NCBI RefSeq assembly: GCF_003044275.1 | Contig: NZ_PZPL01000001.1 | Coordinates: 1,054,001-1,118,000 of the forward strand | Direction: 5' to 3' | DNA length: 64,000 nt | Origin: Rathayibacter caricis DSM 15933 | GTDB lineage: Bacteria > Actinomycetota > Actinomycetes > Actinomycetales > Microbacteriaceae | Shown: positions 16,209 through 24,417 of the stretch, in pieces | Position numbering within the stretch: position 1 is the first letter of the stretch | Layout of the letters: every line of letters starts with the position of its first letter | Position numbers and translations under genes: made by a program | Notes under the pieces: model-generated | Told to the model about the DNA's origin: nothing | Database searches by the model: none | The model's input: only the letters and a program-made list of their open reading frames with translations

Positions 16209-18110
16209 GTGACCACGACCTTCCCTGCGACCACCACCGCCCTCGGCGGGCCGGTCGCACCCGGCTCCGGTCGGCTGCGCCCGCTCGGGCAGCACGAGAT
16301 CCGCCTGACCGGCGGTTTCTGGAAGCAGTACCAGGATCTCGGCGCGCAGGCCGTGATCGGCCACTGCCTCTCGTGGATCGAGCGCGTGGGCTGGGCCGGC
16401 AACTTCGACCGCGCGGCTGACGGCACCCTCTCGGACGCCTCCGGGAACCGCCACGCCGGCATCGAGTTCGTCGACTCGGAGGTCTACAAGCTGCTCGAGG
16501 CGATGGCCTGGGAGCTGGGCCGCTCGGACGACGCGGCGCTCGCCTCCTCCTACGACGCCCTCGTCGCCCGGGTCGCCGCGGCGCAGGAGGAGGACGGCTA
16601 CCTCCACACGAGCTTCGGCCGCGAGGGCCAGCCCGCCCGGTACTCGAACCTGGAGTGGGGGCACGAGCTGTACTCGTTCGGGCACCTGATCCAGGCGGCA
16701 GTCGCGCGGCTGCGCACGGGGCACGACGACCTTCTGCCCGCGGTGGCGCGGCGGCTGGCCGAGCACGTCTGGCGGGAGTTCGGATCCGGCGGACGCGTCG
16801 CGGTCTGCGGGCACCCCGAGATCGAGCCGGCGCTCGCCGAGTTCGCCCGCGCGACGGGGGACGGCCGCTGGCTCGAGCTCGCCCGCCTCTTCGTCGAGCG
16901 CCGCGGCACGGGCACCCTCGGCGCCGTGCAGTTCGGGCCGGAGTACTTCCAGGACGACGTCCCCGTCCGCGAGGCGGACGTGCTGCGCGGCCACGCGGTC
17001 CGCGCGCTGTACCTCGCCTCCGGAGCCCTCGACGTGGCGGTCGAGACCGGCGACGCCGAGCTCGAGGACGCCGTGCGGCGCCAGTGGTCGAGCACCGTCG
17101 CGCGGCGCACGTACATCACCGGCGGCATGGGCTCGCACCACCAGGACGAGGCGTTCGGAGCCGACTACGAGCTGCCCTCGGACCGCGCCTACGCCGAGAC
17201 CTGCGCGGCCATCGCCTCCGACATGCTCAGCTGGCGGCTGCTGCTGCGCTCGGGCGACACCGCCTACGCCGACCTGATCGAGCGGACCCTGCTGAACGCG
17301 GTGCTTCCGGCGACCCGCGCCGACGGCCGCGCCTTCTTCTACACGAACACCCTGCAGCAGCGGGTCGACGGAGTGGAGCCCGACGAGTCCGTCGAGACCG
17401 ACCGGGCGCAGTCGAGCCTGCGGGCGCCCTGGTTCTGGGTGTCCTGCTGCCCGACGAACACGGCGCGGACGCTCGCGAGCGTCGAGCTGGGCTTCGCGAC
17501 GGCCGACGACGACGGCGTGCAGCTGCACCAGTACGGCGCGTACCGGATCGAGACCGACGGCATCGCCCTGCAGGTCGAGACCGAGTACCCCGCCGACGGA
17601 GAGATCGCGGTGCGCATCGAGCAGGACGCGGAGTTCTCGCTCACCCTGCGCATCCCCCCGTGGGCGCGCGGCTCGGCGCTGCTCGACGGGTCTCCGGTCG
17701 AGGAGTCGCGCGACACCGTGACCATGCGGCGCGCCTTCCGCGCCGGCGAGGTCGTGCGGCTGTCGCTCCCGATGACCGCGCGATTCGTGACGCCCCACCC
17801 GCGCATCGACGCCGTTCGCGGGCAGGTCGCGCTCGAGCGCGGACCCTTCGTGCTGGCGGTCGAGTCGATCGACCTGCCCGACGGGCTCGACACGGAGCAC
17901 ATCGCGATCGACCGCTCGGTGGAGCCGGTGCCGACGCCCGGAGGCGGCGCGCGCGCGGCGATCGCGGCGGTCAGCGCGCAGGAGGAGGAGTGGGCGTACG
18001 GGACTGCGGCCGCCTCCGTCGAGCGGCGCGTCGACGTCGAGTTCCGGCCGTACTACACCTGGGCGAACCGCGGGCCGTCGACGATGCGCATCTGGACTCC
18101 CGCGCTCTGA
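16209..18110 (+). CDS. GH127 family beta-L-arabinofuranosidase
   Basis: The 633-residue product matches GH127 throughout: LTGGFWKQYQDLG near the start, ITGGMGSHHQDEAFG, LPSDRAYAETCAAIA and WVSCCPTNTAR. The zinc/catalytic residues known from HypBA1 line up: Glu314 and Glu330 (16 apart as in the model), Cys332, Cys413 and Cys414, with Cys413 the expected nucleophile. It should release beta-L-arabinofuranose from plant hydroxyproline-linked or arabinan-type glycans. There is no signal peptide, so it acts on imported oligosaccharides. GTG 16209 follows AGGAGA. Last gene of the importer operon. Confidence 0.93.
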   Translation: MTTTFPATTTALGGPVAPGSGRLRPLGQHEIRLTGGFWKQYQDLGAQAVIGHCLSWIERVGWAGNFDRAADGTLSDASGNRHAGIEFVDSEVYKLLEAMAWELGRSDDAALASSYDALVARVAAAQEEDGYLHTSFGREGQPARYSNLEWGHELYSFGHLIQAAVARLRTGHDDLLPAVARRLAEHVWREFGSGGRVAVCGHPEIEPALAEFARATGDGRWLELARLFVERRGTGTLGAVQFGPEYFQDDVPVREADVLRGHAVRALYLASGALDVAVETGDAELEDAVRRQWSSTVARRTYITGGMGSHHQDEAFGADYELPSDRAYAETCAAIASDMLSWRLLLRSGDTAYADLIERTLLNAVLPATRADGRAFFYTNTLQQRVDGVEPDESVETDRAQSSLRAPWFWVSCCPTNTARTLASVELGFATADDDGVQLHQYGAYRIETDGIALQVETEYPADGEIAVRIEQDAEFSLTLRIPPWARGSALLDGSPVEESRDTVTMRRAFRAGEVVRLSLPMTARFVTPHPRIDAVRGQVALERGPFVLAVESIDLPDGLDTEHIAIDRSVEPVPTPGGGARAAIAAVSAQEEEWAYGTAAASVERRVDVEFRPYYTWANRGPSTMRIWTPAL

Positions 18111-18128
18111 GGGCGTAGGACTGTGGTG

Positions 18129-18171
18129 CCCGTCGGGGCGCGGATCTTCGGGTGATCCGCGCCCCGGCGGG
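18129..18171 (+). terminator. Strong terminator hairpin after the GH127 operon
   Basis: Arms GGGGCGCGGATC (from 18135) and GATCCGCGCCCC (to 18165) form a 12-bp stem with a 7-nt loop, extended by CCCGTC and GGCGGG. It begins about 20 nt after the GH127 stop. Confidence 0.75.
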
Positions 18172-18230
18172 TTCTCGCGATGCGGGCGGGTCTCTGAGGA
18201 GAAGTCTCACCAGGCGTATGGCCGCCTGCT

Positions 18231-18400
18231 TGCTGATCGAGTAGCCCGCGCAGCGGGCGTGTCGAGATCCACCCTCTCCAGAAGACGTGATCATGGTCCC
18301 GATCTGCTGAACCCCGACGGTCTCGATACGCCCCTCCGGGGCTACTCGACCAGCGAGCTCTGCTGATCGAGTAGCCCTCGGAGAGGGCGTATCGAGATCC
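18231..18400. repeat. Dispersed palindromic elements (family A), three copies
   Basis: Copies at 18231-18270 and 18361-18400 read TGCTGATCGAGTAGCC, a short variable GC hairpin, then GGCGTATCGAGATCC or a close variant. The copy at 18319-18356 is the reverse complement form (GGTCTCGATACGCCCC ... CTACTCGACCAGC). These fill the gap between the GH127 terminator and the TetR gene; I see no gene in 18111-18454. Confidence 0.9.
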
Positions 18401-18454
18401 GCGTGTCCGGGCGGTGGTGGGTCGCGACTCAGTGCTGAGCCGGGCGGCGCCCGC

Positions 18455-19171
18455 CTACTGCGAGAGCCGCAGGTCGAGGCGGTCGAGGAGGGTCTCGAGG
18501 GAGATCTCGAACTCCTCCGTGCTGCGGTCCTCGCTGAGCAGGGTGCGCAGGCGCCGGACCTCGGGCGCGGAGTCGAGGGAGAGGTTGCCGTCGCGCTGCG
18601 GGATGTCGGCGTCGCCCTCGTCGAGAGGGAGGTCCGTCGGAGACGTCTCCGCGCCGAGGACCGCGGACTGCAGGAGCAGCTGGCCGAGCAGGAAGCTGCT
18701 GAAGGACCGGTAGGCGCCGACGGCCTGCTCGTCGGTGAAGCCGTTGGCCGTCAGGGTCGTGAGGAACGTGTTGACGACTTCGATGCTGCGCAGCGGCGGG
18801 CGCAGCCAGGGCGCGGCCGGGTGCCGGGTCGCGACGAGGGGGAACGCCTTCGGATGGTCGGTCGCGATGCGGCGCACCGCGTGGGCGGCGGTCTGCAGGA
18901 ACTCCTGCCAGTGCTGGCCGTCCGCCTCGGCGAGAGCCGCGGTGAGGTCCTTCATCAGCACGGCGATGACGCCCTCGAGGAGGTCCTCCTTGCCGTGCAC
19001 GTAGCGGTAGAGCGACATCGCCTCGACGCCCAGCTCTTGCGCGAGCGAGCGCATCGAGAGGGCCTCGGCTCCCGATCGGTCGATGTGGGCGAGGGCGGTG
19101 TCGATGATCAGGTCGCGGCTGAGCCGCGGCGCGGAGGAGCCGGACTTGCCTGTTCGTTCGCGGTCGGTCAC
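18455..19171 (-). CDS. TetR/AcrR-family regulator
   Basis: About 238 residues with an N-terminal TetR helix-turn-helix (LIIDTALAHIDRSGAEALSMRSLAQELGVEAMSLYRYVHGKEDLLEGV, about 22-70) and a tetracycline-repressor-like C-terminal domain. GTG 19171 has AGAGAGG at 8 nt spacing; the GTG at 19180 is adjacent to the same sequence and therefore less likely. Two identical CTTACACCGTAAG palindromes lie just upstream (19254, 19279), strongly suggesting autoregulation or control of a divergent target, possibly the PRC/DUF2382 gene at 19446. Confidence 0.93.
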   Translation of the reverse strand: MTDRERTGKSGSSAPRLSRDLIIDTALAHIDRSGAEALSMRSLAQELGVEAMSLYRYVHGKEDLLEGVIAVLMKDLTAALAEADGQHWQEFLQTAAHAVRRIATDHPKAFPLVATRHPAAPWLRPPLRSIEVVNTFLTTLTANGFTDEQAVGAYRSFSSFLLGQLLLQSAVLGAETSPTDLPLDEGDADIPQRDGNLSLDSAPEVRRLRTLLSEDRSTEEFEISLETLLDRLDLRLSQ

Positions 19172-19253
19172 GGAAGACACCTCTCTGCGGCGCTCGTCCC
19201 GGCCCGGCTACCAGGTGCGGGGTGAACACGCAAGCTCCTCCACCCTACTGATG

Positions 19254-19291
19254 CTTACACCGTAAGGTTCACCAGTGGCTTACACCGTAAG
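19254..19291. promoter_or_regulatory. Two tandem TetR-type operators
   Basis: Two identical copies of CTTACACCGTAAG (19254-19266 and 19279-19291), each with CTTAC/GTAAG arms around ACC, are spaced 25 bp apart, about two and a half helical turns. They sit upstream of the TetR gene and in the space between it and the divergent stress gene. Confidence 0.75.
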
Positions 19292-19445
19292 TCCGTTCCC
19301 AGCGGAGTGACTGCAGGGGCTCGCTCTGCGGCCGGTCCTGTCTCTCCGGAGGAATCGGAGAGCGCTCCGGCACGGACGCGCCTCCGGTCCGCTCGTCCAT
19401 CCGTCACCGCTATCCGGGCCAGTGCCCGGCGAAAGAGAGTGCATC

Positions 19446-20282
19446 ATGATCGACAGCAGCACCGTCACCGACCTGATCGGCGCCGATGTCCACGGCACCG
19501 ACGACGCGAAGATCGGCACCGTCGGCCAGGTCTACGTCGACAACGACAGCCAGCAGCCCACCTGGGTCACCATCCGCACCGGCCTCTTCGGCTCCTCGGA
19601 GTCGTTCGCGCCGCTGAGCGACGCCTCGTTCGACGGCGGAGTGGTCCGCGTCGCCTACGAGAAGTCGTTCGTGAAGGACGCGCCGCGCATCGAGGACGAC
19701 GGCGCGCTCACCGCCGACGACGAGCAGGCCCTGTACTCGTACTACGGGGTCGGCGGCACCCGCGCCGAGAGCCCCCTCTACGACCAGGACGCCGACCGCG
19801 GCACGACCACGGACTTCGTGACCGAGGGCCACGGCTCGGGTCAGGGCACCGAGGGCCACGACACCTCCGGCCCCACGACCGACGACGCCATGACGCGCTC
19901 CGAGGAGCGCCTGCGCGTGGGCACCGAGACGGTCGAGGCCGGCCGCGCCCGCCTGCGCAAGCACATCGTCACCGAGCAGGTCACCCGCACCGTCCCCGTC
20001 AGCCACGACGAGGTCACCCTCACGCGCGAGCCGATCACCGAGGCCAACGCCGGCGACGCCCTCGCGGGCCCCGACCTCAGCGAGGAGGAGCACGAGGTGA
20101 TCCTCACGGAGGAGCGCGTCGTCACCGCCAAGGAGACCGTCCCCGTCGAGCGCGTCAGCCTCGGCACCGAGACCGTCACCGAGCAGCAGCGCGTGGACGA
20201 GGAGGTCTCGCACGAGGAGATCGAGCTCGTCGACCCGACCACGACGCGCACCACGACCACTGACGAGACCGGCACCCGCTAG
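19446..20282 (+). CDS. PRC-barrel plus DUF2382 (YsnF/AvaK) stress protein
   Basis: The 278-residue protein has an N-terminal PRC-barrel domain (about 1-75, DLIGADVHGTDDAKIGTVGQVYVD) and a C-terminal DUF2382 domain (about 150-265) with repeated EE/VxxRTVPV-type strands and the motif LTREPITEANAGDALAG. Such proteins are common in stress-responsive actinobacterial loci but their biochemical role is not known. Start ATG 19446 has AAAGAGAG upstream; a longer in-frame ATG at 19422 lacks such a site. A sibling DUF2382 gene follows at 21262. Confidence 0.9.
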   Translation: MIDSSTVTDLIGADVHGTDDAKIGTVGQVYVDNDSQQPTWVTIRTGLFGSSESFAPLSDASFDGGVVRVAYEKSFVKDAPRIEDDGALTADDEQALYSYYGVGGTRAESPLYDQDADRGTTTDFVTEGHGSGQGTEGHDTSGPTTDDAMTRSEERLRVGTETVEAGRARLRKHIVTEQVTRTVPVSHDEVTLTREPITEANAGDALAGPDLSEEEHEVILTEERVVTAKETVPVERVSLGTETVTEQQRVDEEVSHEEIELVDPTTTRTTTTDETGTR

Positions 20283-20290
20283 TCGCGCAC

Positions 20291-20319
20291 CGGTGCGGCC
20301 GACCCGATCGGCCGCACCG
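20291..20319 (+). terminator. Hairpin after the PRC/DUF2382 gene
   Basis: Perfect 12-bp arms CGGTGCGGCCGA and TCGGCCGCACCG with a CCCGA loop, starting 8 nt past the stop. Likely terminator or mRNA-stabilising stem. Confidence 0.65.
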
Positions 20320-20356
20320 TCCCTTCCCCGTCCCTTCCCCGCCCGAAAGGCTCCCC

Positions 20357-21124
20357 ATGGACTTCCCCGCCGCACTGCAGAACGGCCTGGCCGCGGTCAT
20401 CGCGTTCGTCCCGCTCGCGCTGCTCTTCCTGCTCATCCTCATCGTCGGCCTCATCGTCGCCAAGCTCATCGAGAAGGGCCTCTCGCGCTTGCTGACGAAG
20501 GTCGGCTTCGACCGCGCCGTCGAGCGCGGCGGCATCAAGAAGGCGCTCGCGAACTCGAAGCTCGACGCCTCCGACATCGTGTCGAAGATCATCTACTACA
20601 CGCTCGTGCTGTTCGTGCTCCAGTTCGCGTTCGGTGTCTTCGGCCCGAACCCGGTCAGCGATCTGCTCCAGGGCATCATCGGCTTCCTGCCCAAGATCAT
20701 CGTCGCGATCATCATCATCGTGATCGCCGCCGCGATCGCCGCGGGTGCCAAGGGGCTCATCCAGAACACCCTGGGCGGACTTTCCTACGGCAAGCTCCTC
20801 GGCAACATCGTCGCGATCTTCATCCTGTTCCTCGGAGCCACCGCGGCCCTGAACCAGATCGAGGTCGCCACGACCGTCACCACGCCGATCCTCATCGCCG
20901 TGCTCGCGATCATCGCCGGCGTCATCATCGTCGGTGCCGGCGGCGGCCTCATCAAGCCGATGCAGCAGCGCTGGGAGGCGATCCTCACCAAGGCCGAGGC
21001 CGAGGCGCCGAAGATCCAGCAGGAGGCGAAGAACGCTCCGTCCGTGACGGAGCAGGCCTCGCGCGCGGCCGAGGCCGCGAAGCAGCAGACCGGTCAGAAG
21101 ACCAGCGCGCGCCGCGCGGTCTGA
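20357..21124 (+). CDS. Mechanosensitive channel-like TM-helix protein
   Basis: The 255-residue protein has about five hydrophobic helices, including LALLFLLILIVGLIVAKLI and a very isoleucine-rich IIVAIIIIVIAAAIAAGAKGL stretch, an inter-helix segment like those of conserved TM-helix/CmpX proteins related to MscS, and a charged, coiled C-terminal tail (EAEAPKIQQEAK, QASRAAEAAKQQ). It probably forms a small membrane pore or osmoresponsive protein. It is embedded between two DUF2382 genes, which points to a shared stress role. Start ATG 20357 after CGAAAGG. Confidence 0.85.
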   Translation: MDFPAALQNGLAAVIAFVPLALLFLLILIVGLIVAKLIEKGLSRLLTKVGFDRAVERGGIKKALANSKLDASDIVSKIIYYTLVLFVLQFAFGVFGPNPVSDLLQGIIGFLPKIIVAIIIIVIAAAIAAGAKGLIQNTLGGLSYGKLLGNIVAIFILFLGATAALNQIEVATTVTTPILIAVLAIIAGVIIVGAGGGLIKPMQQRWEAILTKAEAEAPKIQQEAKNAPSVTEQASRAAEAAKQQTGQKTSARRAV

Positions 21125-21141
21125 CCCGAGCAGCACTCCTC

Positions 21142-21175
21142 CGGCCGGTCCCGCTCCTCGGAGTGGGGCCGGCCG
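21142..21175 (+). terminator. Hairpin after the channel-like gene
   Basis: Arms CGGCCGGTCCC and GGGGCCGGCCG pair over 11 positions with one T-G wobble and a 12-nt loop; begins 17 nt past the stop. Third hairpin of the same kind in this cluster. Confidence 0.6.
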
Positions 21176-21235
21176 TTCCCTTCTTCCCCGGCGCTCCCGT
21201 CGCCGGCCCGCTCCTCGCATCGCATCGGAGAGACC

Positions 21236-21265
21236 ATGCATCCCTGTTCCCGGCTCCTCGCATGA
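21236..21265 (+). CDS. Nine-codon ORF coupled to the second DUF2382 gene
   Basis: ATG 21236 follows GGAGAG and opens MHPCSRLLA, ending in TGA (21263-21265) that overlaps ATG 21262 of the next gene as ATGA. The good Shine-Dalgarno belongs to this small frame, not directly to the DUF2382 start, so it may act as a leader that delivers ribosomes. Translation is unproven. Confidence 0.35.
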   Translation: MHPCSRLLA

Positions 21266-21645
21266 GCGCGTCGCCCGAGACCCCTCCGTCCGTCGTTCTG
21301 CACGAGGAGCGACTCGTCGTCTCGACGCGGCGGTTCGCCACCGAGCGCGTCCGGCTCGAGCGCGTCGTCGTCACCGAGCAGCGGACGATCACCGTCGACG
21401 TCCGCCGCGAGGAGATCCGGCTCGTGCGAGAGCCGCTGCCCGGCGACGATCCGCTGCCGGGTGACGGAGCCGCCGCGCCTGTCGAGCCGGTCGTCGTGAT
21501 CCTGCACGAGGAGCGGATCGGGATCACCAGGACCGTCGTGCCGGTCGAGCGGGTGACGCTCCGGGTGGCCTCGGTCGCGGGCGAGCGGGACGTGACCGCG
21601 GAGCTGCGGCGCGAGGTGGTGGACGTGGACCGGACGGACATCTGA
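21262..21645 (+). CDS. DUF2382 domain protein
   Basis: The 127-residue product is almost entirely a DUF2382 domain with the alternating strands VVLHEERLVVSTRRF, RVVVTEQRTITVDVRREEI and RVTLRVASV.GERDVTAELRREVV, and the hallmark LVREPLPG. It is a stand-alone relative of the PRC/DUF2382 protein 1 kb upstream. No Shine-Dalgarno lies directly before ATG 21262; a 9-codon frame ends on it. Function unknown, presumably stress-related. Confidence 0.8.
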   Translation: MSASPETPPSVVLHEERLVVSTRRFATERVRLERVVVTEQRTITVDVRREEIRLVREPLPGDDPLPGDGAAAPVEPVVVILHEERIGITRTVVPVERVTLRVASVAGERDVTAELRREVVDVDRTDI

Positions 21646-21668
21646 GGGGTCGGTCCTCGGCGGACGCG

Positions 21669-21785
21669 GGTCTCGATACGCCCCGGCGGGGCTGCTCGAC
21701 CAGCAAGGGGTTCGGGAGGTGCTTGCGGGGTGGGGCGGCGCCCTCTGCTGATCGCGTAGCCCGAGGAGCGGGCGTATCGAGATCC
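21669..21785. repeat. Dispersed palindromic elements (family A), inverted pair
   Basis: The left-hand copy (21669-21705, GGTCTCGATACGCCCC form) and right-hand copy (21746-21785, TGCTGATCGCGTAGCC form) face each other across 40 bp, so the whole could fold into a large cruciform or stem-loop between DUF2382 and the AlkC-like gene. Confidence 0.85.
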
Positions 21786-21844
21786 GCCGACGCCGAGCGC
21801 AGCGCGCATGGGACCCTGATCCGACACGACGGAGGGGGCGCACC

Positions 21845-22939
21845 GTGGGCGCGATGGACGATCTGATCGGCCCGGAGGTCGTCGAGCGGCTGGCCGCGTC
21901 GATCCGGGCGGTGGGTCCGGAGGAGCTGCCGGCGCTCGCCGCGGTGAGCGACTTGCTGGACGGCCTCCGGCTCCGGCAGCGCGTGGACCTCGTGCGCGAC
22001 GCGCTGCTGAGCGACCTGCCCGCAGGGTTCCCGGCCGTCGAGAGCCTCGTCCTCGACCTCGTCGAGCAGCCGCTCCTCGAGGGCTGGATGATCTGGCCGG
22101 TCACCGAGCTCGTCACCGTCCGCGCTCTCGAGAGCGGATCCGCCGAGCACTTCGACGCGGCGCTCGCACTGCTCGCCCGGCTCACCGTCGGCCTGACCGG
22201 CGAGTTCGCGATCCGCGACCTGCTGATCGCGCGTCCGGAGCGGGCGCTCGCCGTGATGCTGACCTGGACGGATCACGAGAACGAGCACGTGCGGCGGCTC
22301 GCCACCGAGGGCTCGCGCGCCTTCCTGCCCTGGGCGAAGCGCGTGCCGTGGCTGCTCGCGAACCCGCGCGCGACGCGGGGGGTCCTCGACGCCTCCTATC
22401 GGGACGAGTCCGAGTACGTGCGCCGCTCGACGGCCAACCACCTCAACGACCTCAGTCGCGTCGATCCGGAGATCGTGATCGAGACGGCTGCGGGCTGGTC
22501 GGCGGACCCGGACGCGAACACGCCGCGGGTGGTGCGCCACGCACTCAGGACCCTGCTGAAGAAGGGCCATCCGGAAGCGCTCGTCCTCGCCGGCTTCGAC
22601 GGCGGACTGCTGCGGGTCGGCCGCCCGAGTCTCTCCGTCGACGCGGTGCCCTGGGGCGGCTCCGTCCAGATCTCCGCCGAGATCGTCAACGAGGGCGGGA
22701 CGGAGGCGACGGTCGTCATCGACTACTCGATCGGCTTTCAACGGGCCGACGGCTCCGTCCGGCCCAAGACCTTCCGGCTCGCGACCCGGCGCCTCGCTGC
22801 GGGCGAGAGGACGACCGTGACCCGGACGCACTCGTTCCGCGAGATCACGACGCGGCGGTACTACCCGGGCGCCCACTCCGTCACCGTGCAGGCGAACGGG
22901 GTGGTGTCGACGCCGGTCGACTTCGTGCTGGAGCGCTGA
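21845..22939 (+). CDS. AlkC/AlkD-like DNA alkylation repair protein
   Basis: The 364-residue product has an all-helical HEAT-like repeat region (about 20-235, with WMIWPVTELVT, TWTDHENEHVRRLATEGSRAFLPWAKRV, and SEYVRRSTANHLNDLSRVDPE) and a C-terminal Ig-like beta domain (about 245-362). That architecture is that of AlkC-type DNA glycosylases, which excise 3-methyl-adenine-like bases from DNA. GTG 21845 has GGAGGGGG about 6 nt upstream; ATG 21854 is an alternative. It stands alone and converges on TerC across a bidirectional hairpin. Confidence 0.85.
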   Translation: MGAMDDLIGPEVVERLAASIRAVGPEELPALAAVSDLLDGLRLRQRVDLVRDALLSDLPAGFPAVESLVLDLVEQPLLEGWMIWPVTELVTVRALESGSAEHFDAALALLARLTVGLTGEFAIRDLLIARPERALAVMLTWTDHENEHVRRLATEGSRAFLPWAKRVPWLLANPRATRGVLDASYRDESEYVRRSTANHLNDLSRVDPEIVIETAAGWSADPDANTPRVVRHALRTLLKKGHPEALVLAGFDGGLLRVGRPSLSVDAVPWGGSVQISAEIVNEGGTEATVVIDYSIGFQRADGSVRPKTFRLATRRLAAGERTTVTRTHSFREITTRRYYPGAHSVTVQANGVVSTPVDFVLER

Positions 22940-22976
22940 CGGCACGGCGCCGCCCTACGGCACAGCGCCCCTCACG

Positions 22977-23021
22977 ACGCAGCGCCGCCCGGGAGGAACG
23001 GCCTCCCGAGCGGCGCTGCGT
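22977..23021. terminator. Bidirectional terminator between AlkC-like and TerC genes
   Basis: Outer 12-bp arms ACGCAGCGCCGC and GCGGCGCTGCGT plus inner arms CGGGAGG and CCTCCCG make a long composite hairpin in the convergent gap between the two stops. Confidence 0.75.
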
Positions 23022-23034
23022 GCGGTGCGGAGTG

Positions 23035-24072
23035 CTACGCGTCGGTGCGCGAGTCGACGTCCTTCGCGGTCTCGATCGGCTCGCCCTCGACGCTCGCGCG
23101 GTCGGACTTGCCCCGGTCGCCGCGGGTCTTGAGCAGGCTCGCGATCGTGGCGACGGCGATCGTCGCTCCGATGAAGGTGAGCGAGAACCAGATCGGGATC
23201 TCGGGCACCCACAGCAGCGGCTCGCCGCCGTTGATGAAGGGCACCTCGTTGACGTGCAGGGCGTGGAACACGAGCTTCACGGCGATGAACGCGAGGATCA
23301 CGGCGAGGCCCTGGCTGAGGTAGACGAGGCGCTCGAGCAGTCCGCCGATGAGGAAGAACAGCTGGCGCAGACCCATCAGCGCGAAGGCGTTCGCGGTGAA
23401 CACGATGTAGGCCTCGCTGGTCAGGCCGTAGATCGCGGGGATCGAGTCGAGCGCGAAGACGAGGTCGATGAAGCCGATCGCGACGATCGTCAGCAGCATC
23501 GGAGTGACGAAGCGCTTGCCGTCCTTCTTCACGGTCAGCTTGTCGCCGTGGTACTCGTCCGTGACGGGGAGGATGCGGCGCACCAGGCGCATGAAGGCGT
23601 TGTTCGACGGGTCGCCGTGGTCGCCCTTGATCTGCTGGTAGGCGAGGACGAAGAGCAGGGCGCCGAACAGGTAGAAGACCCACGAGAAGTTCTCGATCAG
23701 CGCCGCACCGACGGCGATGAAGGCTCCGCGCATGATCAGCGCGATGACGATGCCGATCATCAGCACCTTCTGCTGGTACTTCTTCGGCACCGCGAAGCCG
23801 CTCATGATGATGAGGAAGATGAAGAGGTTGTCGAGCGACAGCGCCTTCTCGGTCAGGTAGCCGGCGAAGTACTCGCCGCCGTAGCGCCAGTCGGCGACGA
23901 CGCCGATACCGACGCCGAACAGCAGCGCGAGGCCGATGTAGAAGGCCGACCAGCGGGCGGATTCGCCGATGGTCGGTTCGTGGGGCTTCCTCACGTGGAC
24001 GAAGAACTCGTAGACGAAGAAGGCGATCGTCACGGCGATCGTGATCAGCCAGACGGCGGGGGTGACCTGCAC
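23035..24072 (-). CDS. terC: TerC family manganese exporter-like membrane protein
   Basis: About 345 residues with eight or so membrane helices. TerC hallmarks are the acidic pairs in LTEKALSLDNLFIF (Asp81) and GFIDLVFALDSIPA (Asp203, Asp209). Bacterial TerC proteins export Mn(2+) and protect against metal toxicity or feed secreted Mn enzymes. GTG 24072 is preferred because GGAG lies 6 nt upstream; a TTG at 24084 has no such site. A yybP-ykoY Mn riboswitch precedes it, fitting that role. The C-terminal 30 residues are charged and cytosolic. Confidence 0.92.
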   Translation of the reverse strand: MQVTPAVWLITIAVTIAFFVYEFFVHVRKPHEPTIGESARWSAFYIGLALLFGVGIGVVADWRYGGEYFAGYLTEKALSLDNLFIFLIIMSGFAVPKKYQQKVLMIGIVIALIMRGAFIAVGAALIENFSWVFYLFGALLFVLAYQQIKGDHGDPSNNAFMRLVRRILPVTDEYHGDKLTVKKDGKRFVTPMLLTIVAIGFIDLVFALDSIPAIYGLTSEAYIVFTANAFALMGLRQLFFLIGGLLERLVYLSQGLAVILAFIAVKLVFHALHVNEVPFINGGEPLLWVPEIPIWFSLTFIGATIAVATIASLLKTRGDRGKSDRASVEGEPIETAKDVDSRTDA

Positions 24073-24107
24073 GGCGTACTCCAAGGGGTGGGTGGTCGGG
24101 ATGACAC

Positions 24108-24223
24108 CAAGGTCTCCTCCACTCCGCCGCGGACCTGAGGTCTTCGCGGGCGGAGCCGATGGCCCGGGATGCTCTGTCGCATCCGTAATGACGGGCTCAC
24201 CGCAGACGGGAGTACTCCCCTTG
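24108..24223 (-). promoter_or_regulatory. yybP-ykoY Mn(2+) riboswitch upstream of TerC
   Basis: On the minus strand the 5' part carries CAAGGGGAGTA and the 3' part GGAGACCTTGG; CAAGG (24223-24219) and CCTTG (24112-24108) close the P1 helix, and GTCATTACGG is the conserved middle element. This combination is diagnostic of the Mn-sensing family. The GTACTCC inside the 5' loop region is exactly complementary to GGAGTAC, which covers the TerC Shine-Dalgarno (24082-24076), suggesting Mn-controlled unmasking of translation. An upstream TACAGT lies at a plausible -10 position. Confidence 0.82.
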
Positions 24224-24383
24224 CTGGGGTCAACTGTAGCGAAGGGCGCGGCGCGCCAACCTGGGAAGGGTCTGCGGTGGAGCCGCCGAGAAGCTGGGCG
24301 GGGGTGCGCGGCGGGAGGCAGCGATGCCTCGACCGTCGGCGTCCGAGCCCACGTCGTGTTCCGCGTCAGCCTCTGCAGATCAA

Positions 24384-24406
24384 CTGTTCAGTTCTAAACT
24401 GAACAG
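24384..24406. promoter_or_regulatory. Perfect palindrome before the XRE/nucleotidyltransferase operon
   Basis: Arms CTGTTCAGTT and AACTGAACAG are 10-bp perfect inverted repeats around a 3-bp centre. The element overlaps a possible TAAACT -10 box and ends 4 nt before the Shine-Dalgarno GGGAGG, so a repressor bound here would block the operon. The first gene product, an XRE protein, is the obvious candidate. Confidence 0.75.
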
Positions 24407-24417
24407 GGAGGTGTCCG

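Noticed and set aside
22348-24138. Long plus-strand frame of about 600 codons opposite TerC and AlkC genes
   Set aside because: Antisense shadow of high-GC codons; composition is Arg/Glu/Gln-rich without any family features, and genuine genes cover the region.
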